Notes: a model not told the origin generated them from the sequence alone. A stretch of DNA of 23,755 nucleotides from an uncultured Collinsella sp. (GCA_900550355.1 URRT01000006.1:1-23755); one strand, 5' to 3'. Counted from the stretch's first letter, positions 1 through 7,384 are shown. Made by a program: numbers and translations.

Positions 1-44
1 TGACACGGAAGAGGTCAGAAGTTCAAATCTTCTAACGCCCACCA
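1..44 (+). tRNA. tRNA-Val (anticodon GAC), 3' part only
   Basis: The window opens inside the anticodon loop. Base 1 is the invariant T33, followed by GAC as anticodon (2-4) and A37/C38. The 3' half of the anticodon stem is GGAAG and the variable loop is AGGTC. The T arm is AGAAG-TTCAAAT-CTTCT, and the acceptor strand AACGCCC with discriminator A is followed by an encoded CCA at 42-44. GAC reads Val codons GUC/GUU. The 5' half lies outside the window, so the D arm and the acceptor pairing cannot be checked. Confidence 0.93.
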
Positions 45-52
45 AATGTTCG

Positions 53-84
53 CAGTCCAGAGGCTTTGCTTCTGGACTGTTTTG
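53..84 (+). terminator. Rho-independent terminator after tRNA-Val
   Basis: CAGTCCAGA (53-61) pairs perfectly with TCTGGACTG (71-79) across a 9-base loop and is followed by TTTT. It lies 8 bases after the tRNA CCA, so it ends the tRNA transcript. The roughly 118 bases from here to the next gene show no promoter I can defend. Confidence 0.9.
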
Positions 85-202
85 CTATAAGTGCGTATGA
101 TATGCCATCAAATTATCGACAACGGTCGCTTTATCACAGTGCAATTGCTGTCCAGCATAATCTGCCATCATTTGCCTTTTGTTTCGTGGGGAGATGATTA
201 TT

Positions 203-832
203 TTGATCATAACCGTGCATGTCGCCCGCGTTTCCATGGTTGACCCCTGTGCGATCGTCGATCTTGCGCGGATGGCGCCTCATTATGCCGCTCGCGCCCT
301 AGACGATGACCTTCCGCTTTCTGCTCGTCGAGAAGCTGCCGGTGTGGGTGCGCTTCTTCGTGACGTTTTGGGTGTCTACGAGGACGTCCAGCTTGTGCGC
401 TCTTCGTTTGGTAAACCTGAACTTGCAGATGCCAATGCCCCTTCTATTTCGATTTCGCATGCCGCCGGTACGGTCGTTCTTGCTGTTTCTGAGGCCGCTC
501 AGTTATCTGGAGGGCCTATAGGCGTAGACATTGAGTTGATGGATGAGGTATCGCCTCTGGCGGTTAGTCGAATGGCAACCACCGAGGAACGTGCATGGAT
601 TGACGCCGCAGGCAATCAGCGGGAGCGTTGTCGTCGCATGTGCCAGGTATGGACACGCATCGAAGCCGTTCTCAAAGCGCAGGGGAGCGGTTTTTCGATT
701 GATCCCAGCAAGGACGGACTGCCCGACGGCTGGAACGTTTCGTTCACCGAATACGATGGAAGCGTCATCTCGTGTGCCGCGCACTTCGTGCCCCAAATCG
801 TCCTCAAAGAGCATATCTTTCATGTAGGATAG
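203..832 (+). CDS. 4'-phosphopantetheinyl transferase (Sfp/AcpT superfamily)
   Basis: Transfers the 4'-phosphopantetheine arm of CoA to a serine of a carrier protein. About 209 residues, the usual length of the Sfp-type family. Visible motifs in order: FGKPEL (near 70), SISISHA (82-86), the Mg-binding GVDIE (107-111) and WTRIEAVLKAQGSGF (150-164). The last corresponds to the family's W-x-x-K-E-A-x-x-K block. The catalytic Glu and distal Lys are kept, but the Lys before the Glu is Ile. I chose TTG at 203 because GGGGAG (188-193) sits 9 bases upstream; ATG at 194 abuts that motif and TTG at 179 has none. It is followed after 27 bases by the TetR gene and lies upstream of a cluster with a free carrier protein (3650-3883), its plausible substrate. 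It could instead be the housekeeping holo-ACP synthase. Confidence 0.85.
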   Translation: MIITVHVARVSMVDPCAIVDLARMAPHYAARALDDDLPLSARREAAGVGALLRDVLGVYEDVQLVRSSFGKPELADANAPSISISHAAGTVVLAVSEAAQLSGGPIGVDIELMDEVSPLAVSRMATTEERAWIDAAGNQRERCRRMCQVWTRIEAVLKAQGSGFSIDPSKDGLPDGWNVSFTEYDGSVISCAAHFVPQIVLKEHIFHVG

Positions 833-859
833 GGCTGATTGCCAACAGGGGAGACCGTT

Positions 860-1477
860 ATGCCGCTAGATGCAAAGAACGATATCAGCGCCCGCATCGA
901 GGATGCCGTCTTTGAGCTTATGGGGACGACACCGGTGCAGGCGATCAAGGTGACCGATGTACTGAGGCTCGCGCACACCTCGAAATCGACGTTTTACCGC
1001 TGCTATCGTTCTGTCGACGACGTTGTTAAGCGATTTGAGGACGATCTGCTCCACAATATGCAAGATATTAACGACGTTGCCCTTGAGGCGCGCTTTGGTG
1101 ACGCTCAGCTCGATCCGACGCCGACGATGATCAGGCGTATGGAGATTCTACAGCGCAATCGTTCGAAGGTGCTCGCGCTCAACAGCGAAAACGGGGACCC
1201 CGTGTTCACGCATAAGGCTACGGTTTTCATGCATGAGTATTTTCGCGACCGTCTGCGCTCAACATTTTCTGACGAGACCGATCTTGACCTGTATCTGGCC
1301 TTTGCGCTCGCGGGACATCACAACCTTGTCCAGTATTGGCTCGAGGTCCGTCCCGATTTGGAAGCGCGCACCGTTGCTGCCGCGCTCAATCGCATGTTCT
1401 ATGCGCCGCTGTTTGTCGACGATGCGTCACGCCACTGGCACCCACGCATCCCCGATTTTGAAAAGCCGCTCGGGTGA
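860..1477 (+). CDS. TetR/AcrR family transcriptional regulator
   Basis: A 205-residue one-component regulator. The N-terminal region (about 8-60) is a TetR-type DNA-binding domain: a helix around ISARIEDAVFELM, then the helix-turn-helix VTDVLRLAHTSKSTFYRCY, where STFYRCYRS is the characteristic end of the recognition helix. The rest is a variable helical ligand-binding domain and gives no clue to the ligand. ATG 860 is preceded by GGGAG (848-852) at good spacing; an in-frame TTG at 839 has none. It is probably co-transcribed with the upstream phosphopantetheinyl transferase gene. The next genes form a thiolase/ACP cluster whose leader contains several inverted repeats, so this is the obvious candidate regulator of that cluster. 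That link is inferred from position only. Confidence 0.88.
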   Translation: MPLDAKNDISARIEDAVFELMGTTPVQAIKVTDVLRLAHTSKSTFYRCYRSVDDVVKRFEDDLLHNMQDINDVALEARFGDAQLDPTPTMIRRMEILQRNRSKVLALNSENGDPVFTHKATVFMHEYFRDRLRSTFSDETDLDLYLAFALAGHHNLVQYWLEVRPDLEARTVAAALNRMFYAPLFVDDASRHWHPRIPDFEKPLG

Positions 1478-1583
1478 ACGGCTGATTTTTAGATATGAAC
1501 GGTTGCGTAGGTTGCGGATTCAGGGCAATTCAGCCCTATGAATCGATTTAAGTATGGCCATTTATCTGCTATTTGGAACTCCT

Positions 1584-1627
1584 AGCCCCGATGTGTCCCA
1601 TATGATGGGACACATCGGGGCTTTTTG
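1584..1627 (+). terminator. Very strong Rho-independent terminator after the TetR gene
   Basis: AGCCCCGATGTGTCCCAT (1584-1601) pairs without mismatch with 1605-1622, an 18-bp stem closed by only three bases, then TTTT. It sharply separates the transferase/TetR unit from the thiolase operon, so that operon must have its own promoter between here and 1820. Confidence 0.92.
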
Positions 1628-1819
1628 TCTCACACGTCTCGTTTAACCCCTCGTAAACTAAAGCTACGTTCAAAAGAACCACTGCAGTAGTTCAACGTGT
1701 GACGGCACAGAAAAGCCGCGAGCGCTCTCTCACCTTCGCTCGCGGCTGGACTGCGCCATCATTCCGTACACCTTCACATGATTAGGATGTGATATTCAGT
1801 GGTTACGCTCGGAAAGAAC
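1628..1819 (+). promoter_or_regulatory. Leader/promoter region of the thiolase-ACP operon with several inverted repeats
   Basis: This gene-free stretch after the terminator must contain the operon promoter, but I see no convincing -35/-10 pair. It is rich in dyads: TCACACGT (1630-1637) with ACGTGTGA (1695-1702); GTTTA (1641-1645) with TAAAC near 1654; GTTC-AAAA-GAAC (1668-1679); AGCCGCGAGCG (1714-1724) with CGCTCGCGGCT (1737-1747); and TCACAT-N7-ATGTGA (1774-1792). The last, close to the start codon, has the size of a TetR-family operator. The 1714-1747 hairpin is preceded by AAAA, so it could end transcription from the other strand, although no minus-strand gene reads into it. Which element is functional cannot be told from sequence alone. 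Confidence 0.4.
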
Positions 1820-3085
1820 ATGCGCAGCGTCTCGATTGTAGGCGTAGGCTGCACCCCGTTCAAGGATTTTGAGGAGCATCCCGAGACCCAGGGTATTGGC
1901 GAGGGCGAGGCGTTTGGCTATGCAGCCCTCGAGGCAATTGCCGATGCCGGTCTTGAGCCCCGCGATATCGACTTTTTCTATCACGGCAGCGCCAATCCGT
2001 ATCTCGTTGGCGATTGCATTACCCCAAACATGCAGGTTGCCGATTGGTTTGGCGTTCGTGCCAAGGGCTCTGTCCATCATTCCGAGGCTTGCTGCACGGG
2101 CTATGTTGCCCTTGAGCAGGCCGTGATGGCAGTCGCCTCCGGTGCCTACGATGTTGTCCTTACGGGTGCCTGCGATTTGGCTTCGACTCTTCCCGTTGAG
2201 CATATGCCTTCCCATATTCGTCAGGACTTTACGCTCGACGTCATGATTCCCTCGCTTGATAAGATCTATGACCGCGCTTATGGTCGCCCGCTCGATGGCG
2301 CCTTTGGCGTGTCGTTCGACAACTGGATCAACGAGTATTCGATGCAGTACGACCTTACTGCCGATCAGATCGATGACGCCCTGAACGGCCTTACCAAGAG
2401 CCTTCGCCGCGGTGCCGTCCTGAATCCCCTTGCCTGGTACGAGACCACAGTCGAGGAGGACGCGAAGGCAGCTGGGTTCGATACCGCCGACGAGTATCTC
2501 AAGAGCATGTACAACCCGCGCGTTACGCAGTACCTGCGCGTCACCGGCTTTGAGAAGAAATGCGACGGTGCCGCAGCTGTTGTCGTGATGCCCACGGAGA
2601 AGGCCAAGGCCATGGGTGTCCCGTATGCACCTATCGAGGTTCTGGGCACGGGCGCCTCTGCCGTCGAGGCCGGCCTGCTTCACAACGAGCATTGGGCTAC
2701 CGAGCTTGCCGCCAAGCAGGTCTACGACCTTACCGGCGTGAGCCCCGACGAGGTCGACCTATTTATGTGCAATGACTTCTTCCTGGCTTCCGAGATTGTC
2801 TCGGCTGAGGAGTGCGGCTATATTCCGCGCGGCGAGGCTTGGAAGTACGCAATCGATGGCCGCACCGCTTTTGACGGCGATAAGCCCATCAATCCGCACG
2901 GTGGCCGTTGCAACTTCGGTCACGCTCATGGCGCATCGGGCATCGCCGATATCGTCGAGGCCGTTAAACAAATGCGCGGCGTCGCCGGTGCCACCCAGAT
3001 GAAGAAGGTTCCCGAGACGGCTTTCCTGCGCGGTTTTGGTGGTTCTCAGAACGTGCGCTGCCAGATCCTTCGTACCGTCGCCTAA
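1820..3085 (+). CDS. Thiolase family protein (SCP2/archaeal-type, DUF35-partnered)
   Basis: Thiolase-fold enzyme of 421 residues, expected to make or cleave the carbon-carbon bond of a beta-ketoacyl thioester. The N-terminus MRSVSIVGVGCTPF is typical of the SCP2/archaeal thiolase branch. The nucleophile is in SEACCTGYVAL (C91, matching the family's aCxSG). The His motif is GHAHGASG within NPHGGRCNFGHAHGASG near the C-terminus. The second cysteine of classical biosynthetic thiolases is absent; the equivalent stretch is RGFGGSQN. Thiolases of this branch often work with a DUF35 zinc-ribbon/OB-fold protein, as in archaeal acetoacetyl-CoA thiolase complexes and PhlB/PhlC of Pseudomonas, and such a gene follows here. 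ATG 1820 (GGAAAG upstream) is preferred over the in-frame GTG at 1799. Substrate unknown; FabH-like ketosynthase activity on the ACP is possible. Confidence 0.87.
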   Translation: MRSVSIVGVGCTPFKDFEEHPETQGIGEGEAFGYAALEAIADAGLEPRDIDFFYHGSANPYLVGDCITPNMQVADWFGVRAKGSVHHSEACCTGYVALEQAVMAVASGAYDVVLTGACDLASTLPVEHMPSHIRQDFTLDVMIPSLDKIYDRAYGRPLDGAFGVSFDNWINEYSMQYDLTADQIDDALNGLTKSLRRGAVLNPLAWYETTVEEDAKAAGFDTADEYLKSMYNPRVTQYLRVTGFEKKCDGAAAVVVMPTEKAKAMGVPYAPIEVLGTGASAVEAGLLHNEHWATELAAKQVYDLTGVSPDEVDLFMCNDFFLASEIVSAEECGYIPRGEAWKYAIDGRTAFDGDKPINPHGGRCNFGHAHGASGIADIVEAVKQMRGVAGATQMKKVPETAFLRGFGGSQNVRCQILRTVA

Positions 3086-3123
3086 GCGACCGCGGTTTTC
3101 GATTTCCCATAAGGAGTATTCTC

Positions 3124-3546
3124 ATGCAACTCAAAGATATGGAGCCCGTGGTCAAGAAGTTCTACACGGGTCTTGAAGATGGCATCTATTGGGCGCGCCA
3201 GTGCCCCGAGTGCGGAGCCGTCGAGTTTCCGCCCCACCTTGCCTGCAATGCCTGCGGCTACCACAAGACCGATTGGGTCCAGGTTTCTGGTCACGGCCAT
3301 CTGATCGATTTTACCTTGCCTGGTCCGCAGAACGACAAGCCCTACCTCAAGGAGTATGGCAAGTACGCCTACGGCGCCGTCGATATCGACGAGGGTTCTC
3401 AGTACACCTACGTCATCTACGGTATTACCAAGAAGAAGGCCCCCGAGATCCGTGCCAAGCTCATGGCGGGCGAGACCGTTGGCGTCCATGCCAAGGTTAT
3501 CGACCGTCCGGGCTACAAAGAGCTTACGTTCGAGCTTGACGACTAG
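3124..3546 (+). CDS. Zn-ribbon/OB-fold (DUF35) thiolase partner protein
   Basis: 140 residues. The N-terminal helix (about 1-22) leads into a rubredoxin-like zinc ribbon with C27-x2-C30 and C41-x2-C44, then an OB-fold (about 50-135) with GHGHLIDFT and the family-typical GETVGVHAKVIDR. DUF35 proteins bind thiolases and HMG-CoA synthase-like enzymes and are thought to bridge or hold acyl-CoA. The gene follows the thiolase by 38 bases with AAGGAG before the ATG, so the two products very likely form one complex. No catalytic residues of its own are evident. A 104-base gap with a hairpin separates it from the ACP gene. Confidence 0.88.
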   Translation: MQLKDMEPVVKKFYTGLEDGIYWARQCPECGAVEFPPHLACNACGYHKTDWVQVSGHGHLIDFTLPGPQNDKPYLKEYGKYAYGAVDIDEGSQYTYVIYGITKKKAPEIRAKLMAGETVGVHAKVIDRPGYKELTFELDD

Positions 3547-3583
3547 GTTTTCACCCCTGTAACAATTCGATTCCTCTCTTAGG

Positions 3584-3632
3584 CCACGGCGGGACCCATG
3601 TCTCCAGCCCGCCGTGGTCGCCCCTCTTTTTC
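3584..3632 (+). terminator. Hairpin with distant T tract between DUF35 and ACP genes (possible attenuator)
   Basis: CCACGGCGGG (3584-3593) pairs perfectly with CCCGCCGTGG (3608-3617). A T-rich tract (about 3624-3631) follows 8 bases later instead of directly. It may lower read-through or stabilise the upstream thiolase-DUF35 message; full termination would isolate the ACP and kinase genes, which looks unlikely. Confidence 0.55.
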
Positions 3633-3649
3633 GATTGAAAGGCACCATC

Positions 3650-3883
3650 ATGAACGAAGAACTCACTCAGCAGATCTGCGATTTTGCCAAGTCCGCCTAC
3701 AACTATGACGGCGATGTGACCCCCGAGACGACGTTTGAGACCCTGGGCAAGGGCTCGATGAAGATGATCGCGCTGACCTCCATGATCGAGAACGAGCTCG
3801 ACGCCGAGGTTCCTGTGCGCGAGGTCATGGTCATGAAGACCATCGGCGAGCTTATCGAGCGCACTGCCGAAGAGATGGAGTAG
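3650..3883 (+). CDS. Free-standing acyl carrier protein with atypical attachment motif
   Basis: 77-residue acidic protein with the four-helix pattern and length of an acyl carrier protein: helix 1 about 3-16, a loop with TPETTFETLG, helix 2 starting at the attachment site, then ENELDAEVP and a final helix ending in TIGELIERTAEE. The serine expected to carry phosphopantetheine is S36, but the usual DSL reads GSM (LGKGSMKM). The acidic residue before the Ser is therefore Gly, and basic residues K34 and K38 flank the site. ATG 3650 has GAAAGG upstream. It stands 5 bases before the phosphate acyltransferase gene, with that gene's ribosome site inside the ACP 3' end, which implies tight coupling. 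It is unlikely to be the fatty-acid ACP: no fab genes are nearby and the motif diverges. Confidence 0.83.
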   Translation: MNEELTQQICDFAKSAYNYDGDVTPETTFETLGKGSMKMIALTSMIENELDAEVPVREVMVMKTIGELIERTAEEME

Positions 3884-3888
3884 CTGCC

Positions 3889-4896
3889 ATGGACCTGATG
3901 CAGACCCTGCGCGAGCAGGCTGCCGCCAAGCCTATGCGCGTTGCTTTTCCCGAGGGCGAAAACGAGACCATGATGCAGGCGGTCGCAAAGATCGCTGCCG
4001 AGCATCTTGCCGAATGTGTGCTGGTCGGCGACGGAGGTAAGCTCAAGGAGCTTGCCGATGAGCGCGGCATCTCCCTTGACGGTATCGAGATTGTCGATGT
4101 GACCGACGAGGAGGCGAACGCCGCCTGCTGTGAGCGCTACCTTTCTCATCCGGATTGCAAGTTTAAGCCCAAGGGCGCTGCGCGCCGTATGACGCGTCCG
4201 CTTGAGCGCGCCCTGATTTTGCAGGTGCTCGGCGATGTCGACGTTATGTTCGCCGGTATCGATAACGCCACGGGCGATATTATCCTGGCGGGTCAGACCA
4301 TCGTCGGCCTTGCCGACGGGGTGGACACCGTGAGCTCGTGCGGTATCGCCGACATTCCCAACTGGAACGGCGGCGAAGGTGGCCTTTTGGCTTTTGGCGA
4401 TTCCGCCGTTTGCGTTGACCCCACGAGCGAGGAACTTGCCTCGATCGCGATTTCGTCGAGCGAAACGGTGCGCTCGCTGACCGGATGGGATATCCGTTGC
4501 GCGCTGCTTTCGCATTCGACCGACGGCTCGATGGATAACGAGCTCGTCGACAAAGTACGCCGTGCTCGCGAGATTGCCAACGATCGCCGTCCCGACCTTG
4601 CCATCGACGGTGAGTTCCAGTTTGATTCGGCGATTAACCCCAAGGTTGCGGCCAAGAAGGTACGTCGTGAGTCCGCTGTTGCGGGCCAAGCCAACGTGGT
4701 CATCTGGCCCGATATCAACGTGGGCAATATCGGCGTCAAGATCATCCAGAATCTGACCGGTGCCAATGCCTACGGCCCCATGCTTCAGGGCTTCAAGAAG
4801 ATCGTGTGCGATTGCTCGCGCTCTGCGCCCGTCGACGAGATCGTCGGCAACGTGGTGATGAGCTGCGTGCGCGCCCAGGCGCTTAAGGAGGCTTAA
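3889..4896 (+). CDS. Phosphate acetyl/acyltransferase (Pta-like, PTA_PTB family)
   Basis: 335 residues, the length of short Pta enzymes. The family swaps a thiol-bound acyl group for phosphate to give an acyl-phosphate. Diagnostic C-terminal blocks: SHSTDGSMDNELVDK, DGEFQFDSAINPKVAAKK, a GQANVVIWPDINVGNIG segment and GPMLQGFKKIVCDCSR. All match Pta more closely than phosphate butyryltransferase (Ptb). The N-terminal PMRVAFPEGEN is also family-typical. The gene lies between the ACP (5 bases upstream) and the kinase (3 bases downstream), so all three are almost certainly co-translated. Placement next to an ACP suggests it may take acyl groups from the carrier protein rather than, or as well as, from CoA. 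That is an inference; acetyl-CoA or propionyl-CoA are alternatives. Confidence 0.88.
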   Translation: MDLMQTLREQAAAKPMRVAFPEGENETMMQAVAKIAAEHLAECVLVGDGGKLKELADERGISLDGIEIVDVTDEEANAACCERYLSHPDCKFKPKGAARRMTRPLERALILQVLGDVDVMFAGIDNATGDIILAGQTIVGLADGVDTVSSCGIADIPNWNGGEGGLLAFGDSAVCVDPTSEELASIAISSSETVRSLTGWDIRCALLSHSTDGSMDNELVDKVRRAREIANDRRPDLAIDGEFQFDSAINPKVAAKKVRRESAVAGQANVVIWPDINVGNIGVKIIQNLTGANAYGPMLQGFKKIVCDCSRSAPVDEIVGNVVMSCVRAQALKEA

Positions 4897-4899
4897 GGT

Positions 4900-6012
4900 A
4901 TGTCCGATAAAAAGACTCCCTGGCGCGTCCTGGTAATCAACCCAGGTTCCACTTCCACAAAGGTGGGTGTTTTTGAGGGTGATGAGTGCAAGCTCAGTAA
5001 GAACGTTGCGCATGATGCGAAGGACCTTGCCCAGTTCGACGGGGTTTCGGCTCAGATGCCGTATCGCTGCGATCTGATTCTTGGAGCACTGGGGGAGGCG
5101 GGCCTAAAGCTCGAGGACTTTGATGCATTTGTCGGTCGCGGCGGCGGCCTGCTTTCGCTGCCCGGTGGTACGTATGCCATCAATGAGGTCATGCTCGAGC
5201 ATGCCCGCGTCGGTGCGAATGGCATTCAGCACCCGGCACAGCTGGGTCCCCAGATTGCCCATGAGTTCGCCTCAAAGACGGGCAAGCCCTCTTTTGTGGT
5301 GAATCCTCCCGATACCGATGAGCTGTGCGACCTCGCACGCATGACGGGCATTAAGGGCGTGTATCGAAACGTGCACCTGCACGCCCTTAATCTTAAAGAG
5401 ACCGCCATTCGCCATGCGGCAAAGCTCGGTCGCTCCTATGATGAGTGCAACTTCATCGTTTGCCATATTGGCGGCGGCATCTCTATCTCGGCTCATCTTA
5501 AGGGCAAGATGGTGGACGGCAACGACATCGTCGGCGGCGAGGGTCCCATGGCGCCGACGCGCTGCGGATCGGTTCCCGCGATCGAGGCCGCAAAGTATAC
5601 CGCGGAGCACGGTCTTGATGTCGCCCGCGCCCATTGCATGAAGACCGGCGGCTTTGTCGATCTTTTGGGTACCTCCGATGCCATCGAGGTGTGCGATCGT
5701 GCTGCAGCGGGCGATAAGGCCGCAGCTCGCGCCTGGGATGCAATGGTCTACCAAATCTGCAAGTGGATTGGCGAGATGGCTTGCGTGCTGAAGGGCGACG
5801 TCGACGGCATCTTGCTCGGAGGCGGCATGGTCCACAGCAAGGAGCTCGTTGCCTCGATTGAGGAGTGCTGCTCTTGGATTGCCCCCGTATCGGCTTATCC
5901 CGGCGAGTTTGAACTCGAGGCGATGGCGTCTGGCGCCTGCCGCGTGCTCGATGGCGTCGAGGAAGCGCTCGTGTACAGCGGAGAGCCCGTGTTCGCCGGA
6001 TTCAACGACTGA
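4900..6012 (+). CDS. buk: Butyrate kinase-like acyl kinase (ASKHA family)
   Basis: 370 residues. Transfers phosphate between an acyl-phosphate and ADP, giving a free acid and ATP. Butyrate-kinase features: the phosphate-1 loop VLVINPGSTSTKVGVFE (about 9-25), GRGGGLLSLPGGTY, IQHPAQLGPQIAHEFA, the phosphate-2 loop CHIGGGISISAH, NDIVGGEGPMAPTRCG and the adenosine-site ILLGGGMVHS. This is clearly the Buk branch and not AckA. AAGGAGG within the end of the upstream gene serves ATG 4900. A Buk-type kinase paired with a Pta-type (not Ptb-type) transferase is unusual, so the acyl group cannot be assigned from either. A branched, aromatic or short-chain acid remains possible. A terminator-like hairpin follows. 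Confidence 0.9.
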   Translation: MSDKKTPWRVLVINPGSTSTKVGVFEGDECKLSKNVAHDAKDLAQFDGVSAQMPYRCDLILGALGEAGLKLEDFDAFVGRGGGLLSLPGGTYAINEVMLEHARVGANGIQHPAQLGPQIAHEFASKTGKPSFVVNPPDTDELCDLARMTGIKGVYRNVHLHALNLKETAIRHAAKLGRSYDECNFIVCHIGGGISISAHLKGKMVDGNDIVGGEGPMAPTRCGSVPAIEAAKYTAEHGLDVARAHCMKTGGFVDLLGTSDAIEVCDRAAAGDKAAARAWDAMVYQICKWIGEMACVLKGDVDGILLGGGMVHSKELVASIEECCSWIAPVSAYPGEFELEAMASGACRVLDGVEEALVYSGEPVFAGFND

Positions 6013-6025
6013 TAGTGCTGTGTTT

Positions 6026-6066
6026 GGGGCGGCCGATGGTGACGTCCGGACGCCCCGACCCTTTTT
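6026..6066 (+). terminator. Terminator-like hairpin after the kinase gene
   Basis: GGGGCG (6026-6031) pairs with CGCCCC (6051-6056). After one mismatch an inner CCG/CGG continues the stem. The T run starts at 6062, a few bases past the stem. Strength is moderate; the MFS gene starts 20 bases later with no clear promoter of its own, so partial read-through is likely. Confidence 0.6.
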
Positions 6067-6085
6067 CTAAGTGTAAGGATGGATC

Positions 6086-7285
6086 ATGGATAAAACCAAG
6101 ATCAAGTACCTGGTGGGCATTTATGCTGCCGCCATGTGCATTATGGGCATGTTGGTGCCCGTCCCCATCGTGGCCTCTGTTGCGGCGGCGTTTCCCAACG
6201 AAAACATCGCTGCCGTCCAGATGATCATCGGCATCATCCCGTTGATGATGGCGCTGTCCGCCATGCTCGTCTCTTCACAGCTCGCCTCTCGCGTGTCCAA
6301 GAAGAAGACGACGCTTGTCGGTCACGTTATCGTGATGCTGGCAGGCGCCTCGGTGCTGGTGTTCCACGACTCACTCGGCCAGGTCTTAGCGGCTTCTGCT
6401 GTTATGGGTCTTGGTCTCGGCGCCGTGCAGAATTCAACAGACGCTCTTATCGCGGATTACTTTGGTGGCAAGCAGCGTTCGTTTGTCATGGGCATCTACT
6501 CCACCTTTGTCGCTCTTGGCGGCATTATCTGGACGATGGTTTCCGGCATCCTTGGCTCGGCCGAGTGGTTCCACAGCTATGCGGCCTATTTCATCATGAT
6601 CGTGTTTATCATCATTGAGGCCGTCTGCCTGCCCGAGGGTCATCTGGAGCCCAAGCGCAAAGTCAACGTGTTTGCCAACATGCCCAAAGAGGTCGCAATT
6701 ATCACGGTCATGAGTTTTGTGTTTGTGCTTACGTTCCAGCTCTTTAGCTCCAATGTCTCGCTGCTTGTCGTGGGCCGTGGCTTTGGCGGTACCGTGGAGG
6801 CCGGTCTTGCCTCTACCGTTATGACCGTTGCCGGTATTGCAGCTGGTCTTTTGGTCGGTCCGCTGTTTGCCAAGTTTAAGAACCTGGCTATGCCGATTGC
6901 GTGGGGCGTGACGCTCGTTGGCCTGGGCCTCACGCTGGTCGCGCCCGCCTTTATGGTGCTGTGCGTTGCGGGCTTTGTCGTTGCGTTGGGCAAGGAGACC
7001 TACGTGCCGCTGGAGGGCAATTTTGCCGCCGGCAACTCTGCCCCCGAGGGACGTGCGTTTAACCTTGCCATTGGCATGGCAGGCATCAACTTTGGTATGG
7101 CGCTGTCTCCCATTGTGTTCGAGGCCGTGACGTCGCCTTTCGGTGCGACGATTGACCAGAAGTTCATCGCCGGCATGATCGTCTGCGCGGCTTGTGTCGT
7201 CTTTGGCGCCATTAAGTATCGCAAACTCACCCCAGCCCAGCTTGCCGAGGCCGAGAAGATGGCGGCCAGCGGCGAGGCGGAGTAG
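6086..7285 (+). CDS. MFS transporter
   Basis: 399-residue membrane protein with about 12 hydrophobic helices in two halves, split by the charged loop LEPKRKVNVFANMPKEV near residues 190-205. The loop between helices 2 and 3 (QLASRVSKKKT) is basic, as in the major facilitator superfamily. Helix 4 holds the small-residue run GLGLGAVQNSTDALIADYFGG. The C-terminus is an acidic cytoplasmic tail. AAGGATGG precedes ATG 6086. Its place directly after the acyl kinase suggests import of the pathway substrate or export of the acid product. Close family members are not distinguishable by eye, so no substrate is proposed. Confidence 0.87.
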   Translation: MDKTKIKYLVGIYAAAMCIMGMLVPVPIVASVAAAFPNENIAAVQMIIGIIPLMMALSAMLVSSQLASRVSKKKTTLVGHVIVMLAGASVLVFHDSLGQVLAASAVMGLGLGAVQNSTDALIADYFGGKQRSFVMGIYSTFVALGGIIWTMVSGILGSAEWFHSYAAYFIMIVFIIIEAVCLPEGHLEPKRKVNVFANMPKEVAIITVMSFVFVLTFQLFSSNVSLLVVGRGFGGTVEAGLASTVMTVAGIAAGLLVGPLFAKFKNLAMPIAWGVTLVGLGLTLVAPAFMVLCVAGFVVALGKETYVPLEGNFAAGNSAPEGRAFNLAIGMAGINFGMALSPIVFEAVTSPFGATIDQKFIAGMIVCAACVVFGAIKYRKLTPAQLAEAEKMAASGEAE

Positions 7286-7324
7286 CGCTCGAGTAGTTGC
7301 TTTGCCGCACATCATGTTTTATCG

Positions 7325-7357
7325 GGGCCGCCGACATATGCCGGCGGCCCTCTTTCT
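7325..7357 (+). repeat. GC-rich intercistronic hairpin between MFS and membrane-protein genes
   Basis: GGGCCGCCG (7325-7333) pairs with CGGCGGCCC (7342-7350), with an inner CAT/ATG after one mismatch, followed by TCTTTCT. The T tract is interrupted, so it is a weak terminator or an mRNA-stabilising stem. It is the third such junction hairpin in this cluster. Confidence 0.6.
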
Positions 7358-7384
7358 ATCATTGACTTTGAAAGGTTTACGGCT

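Noticed and set aside
1714..1747. Second intrinsic terminator before the thiolase gene on the plus strand
   Set aside because: The stem is perfect but is followed by GGACTGCG, not T residues; the A run is on its left, so it could only terminate the opposite strand, where no gene reads in.
3703..5013. 436-codon open frame on the minus strand across ACP, Pta and Buk genes
   Set aside because: It covers three well-supported plus-strand genes and shows no protein motif.
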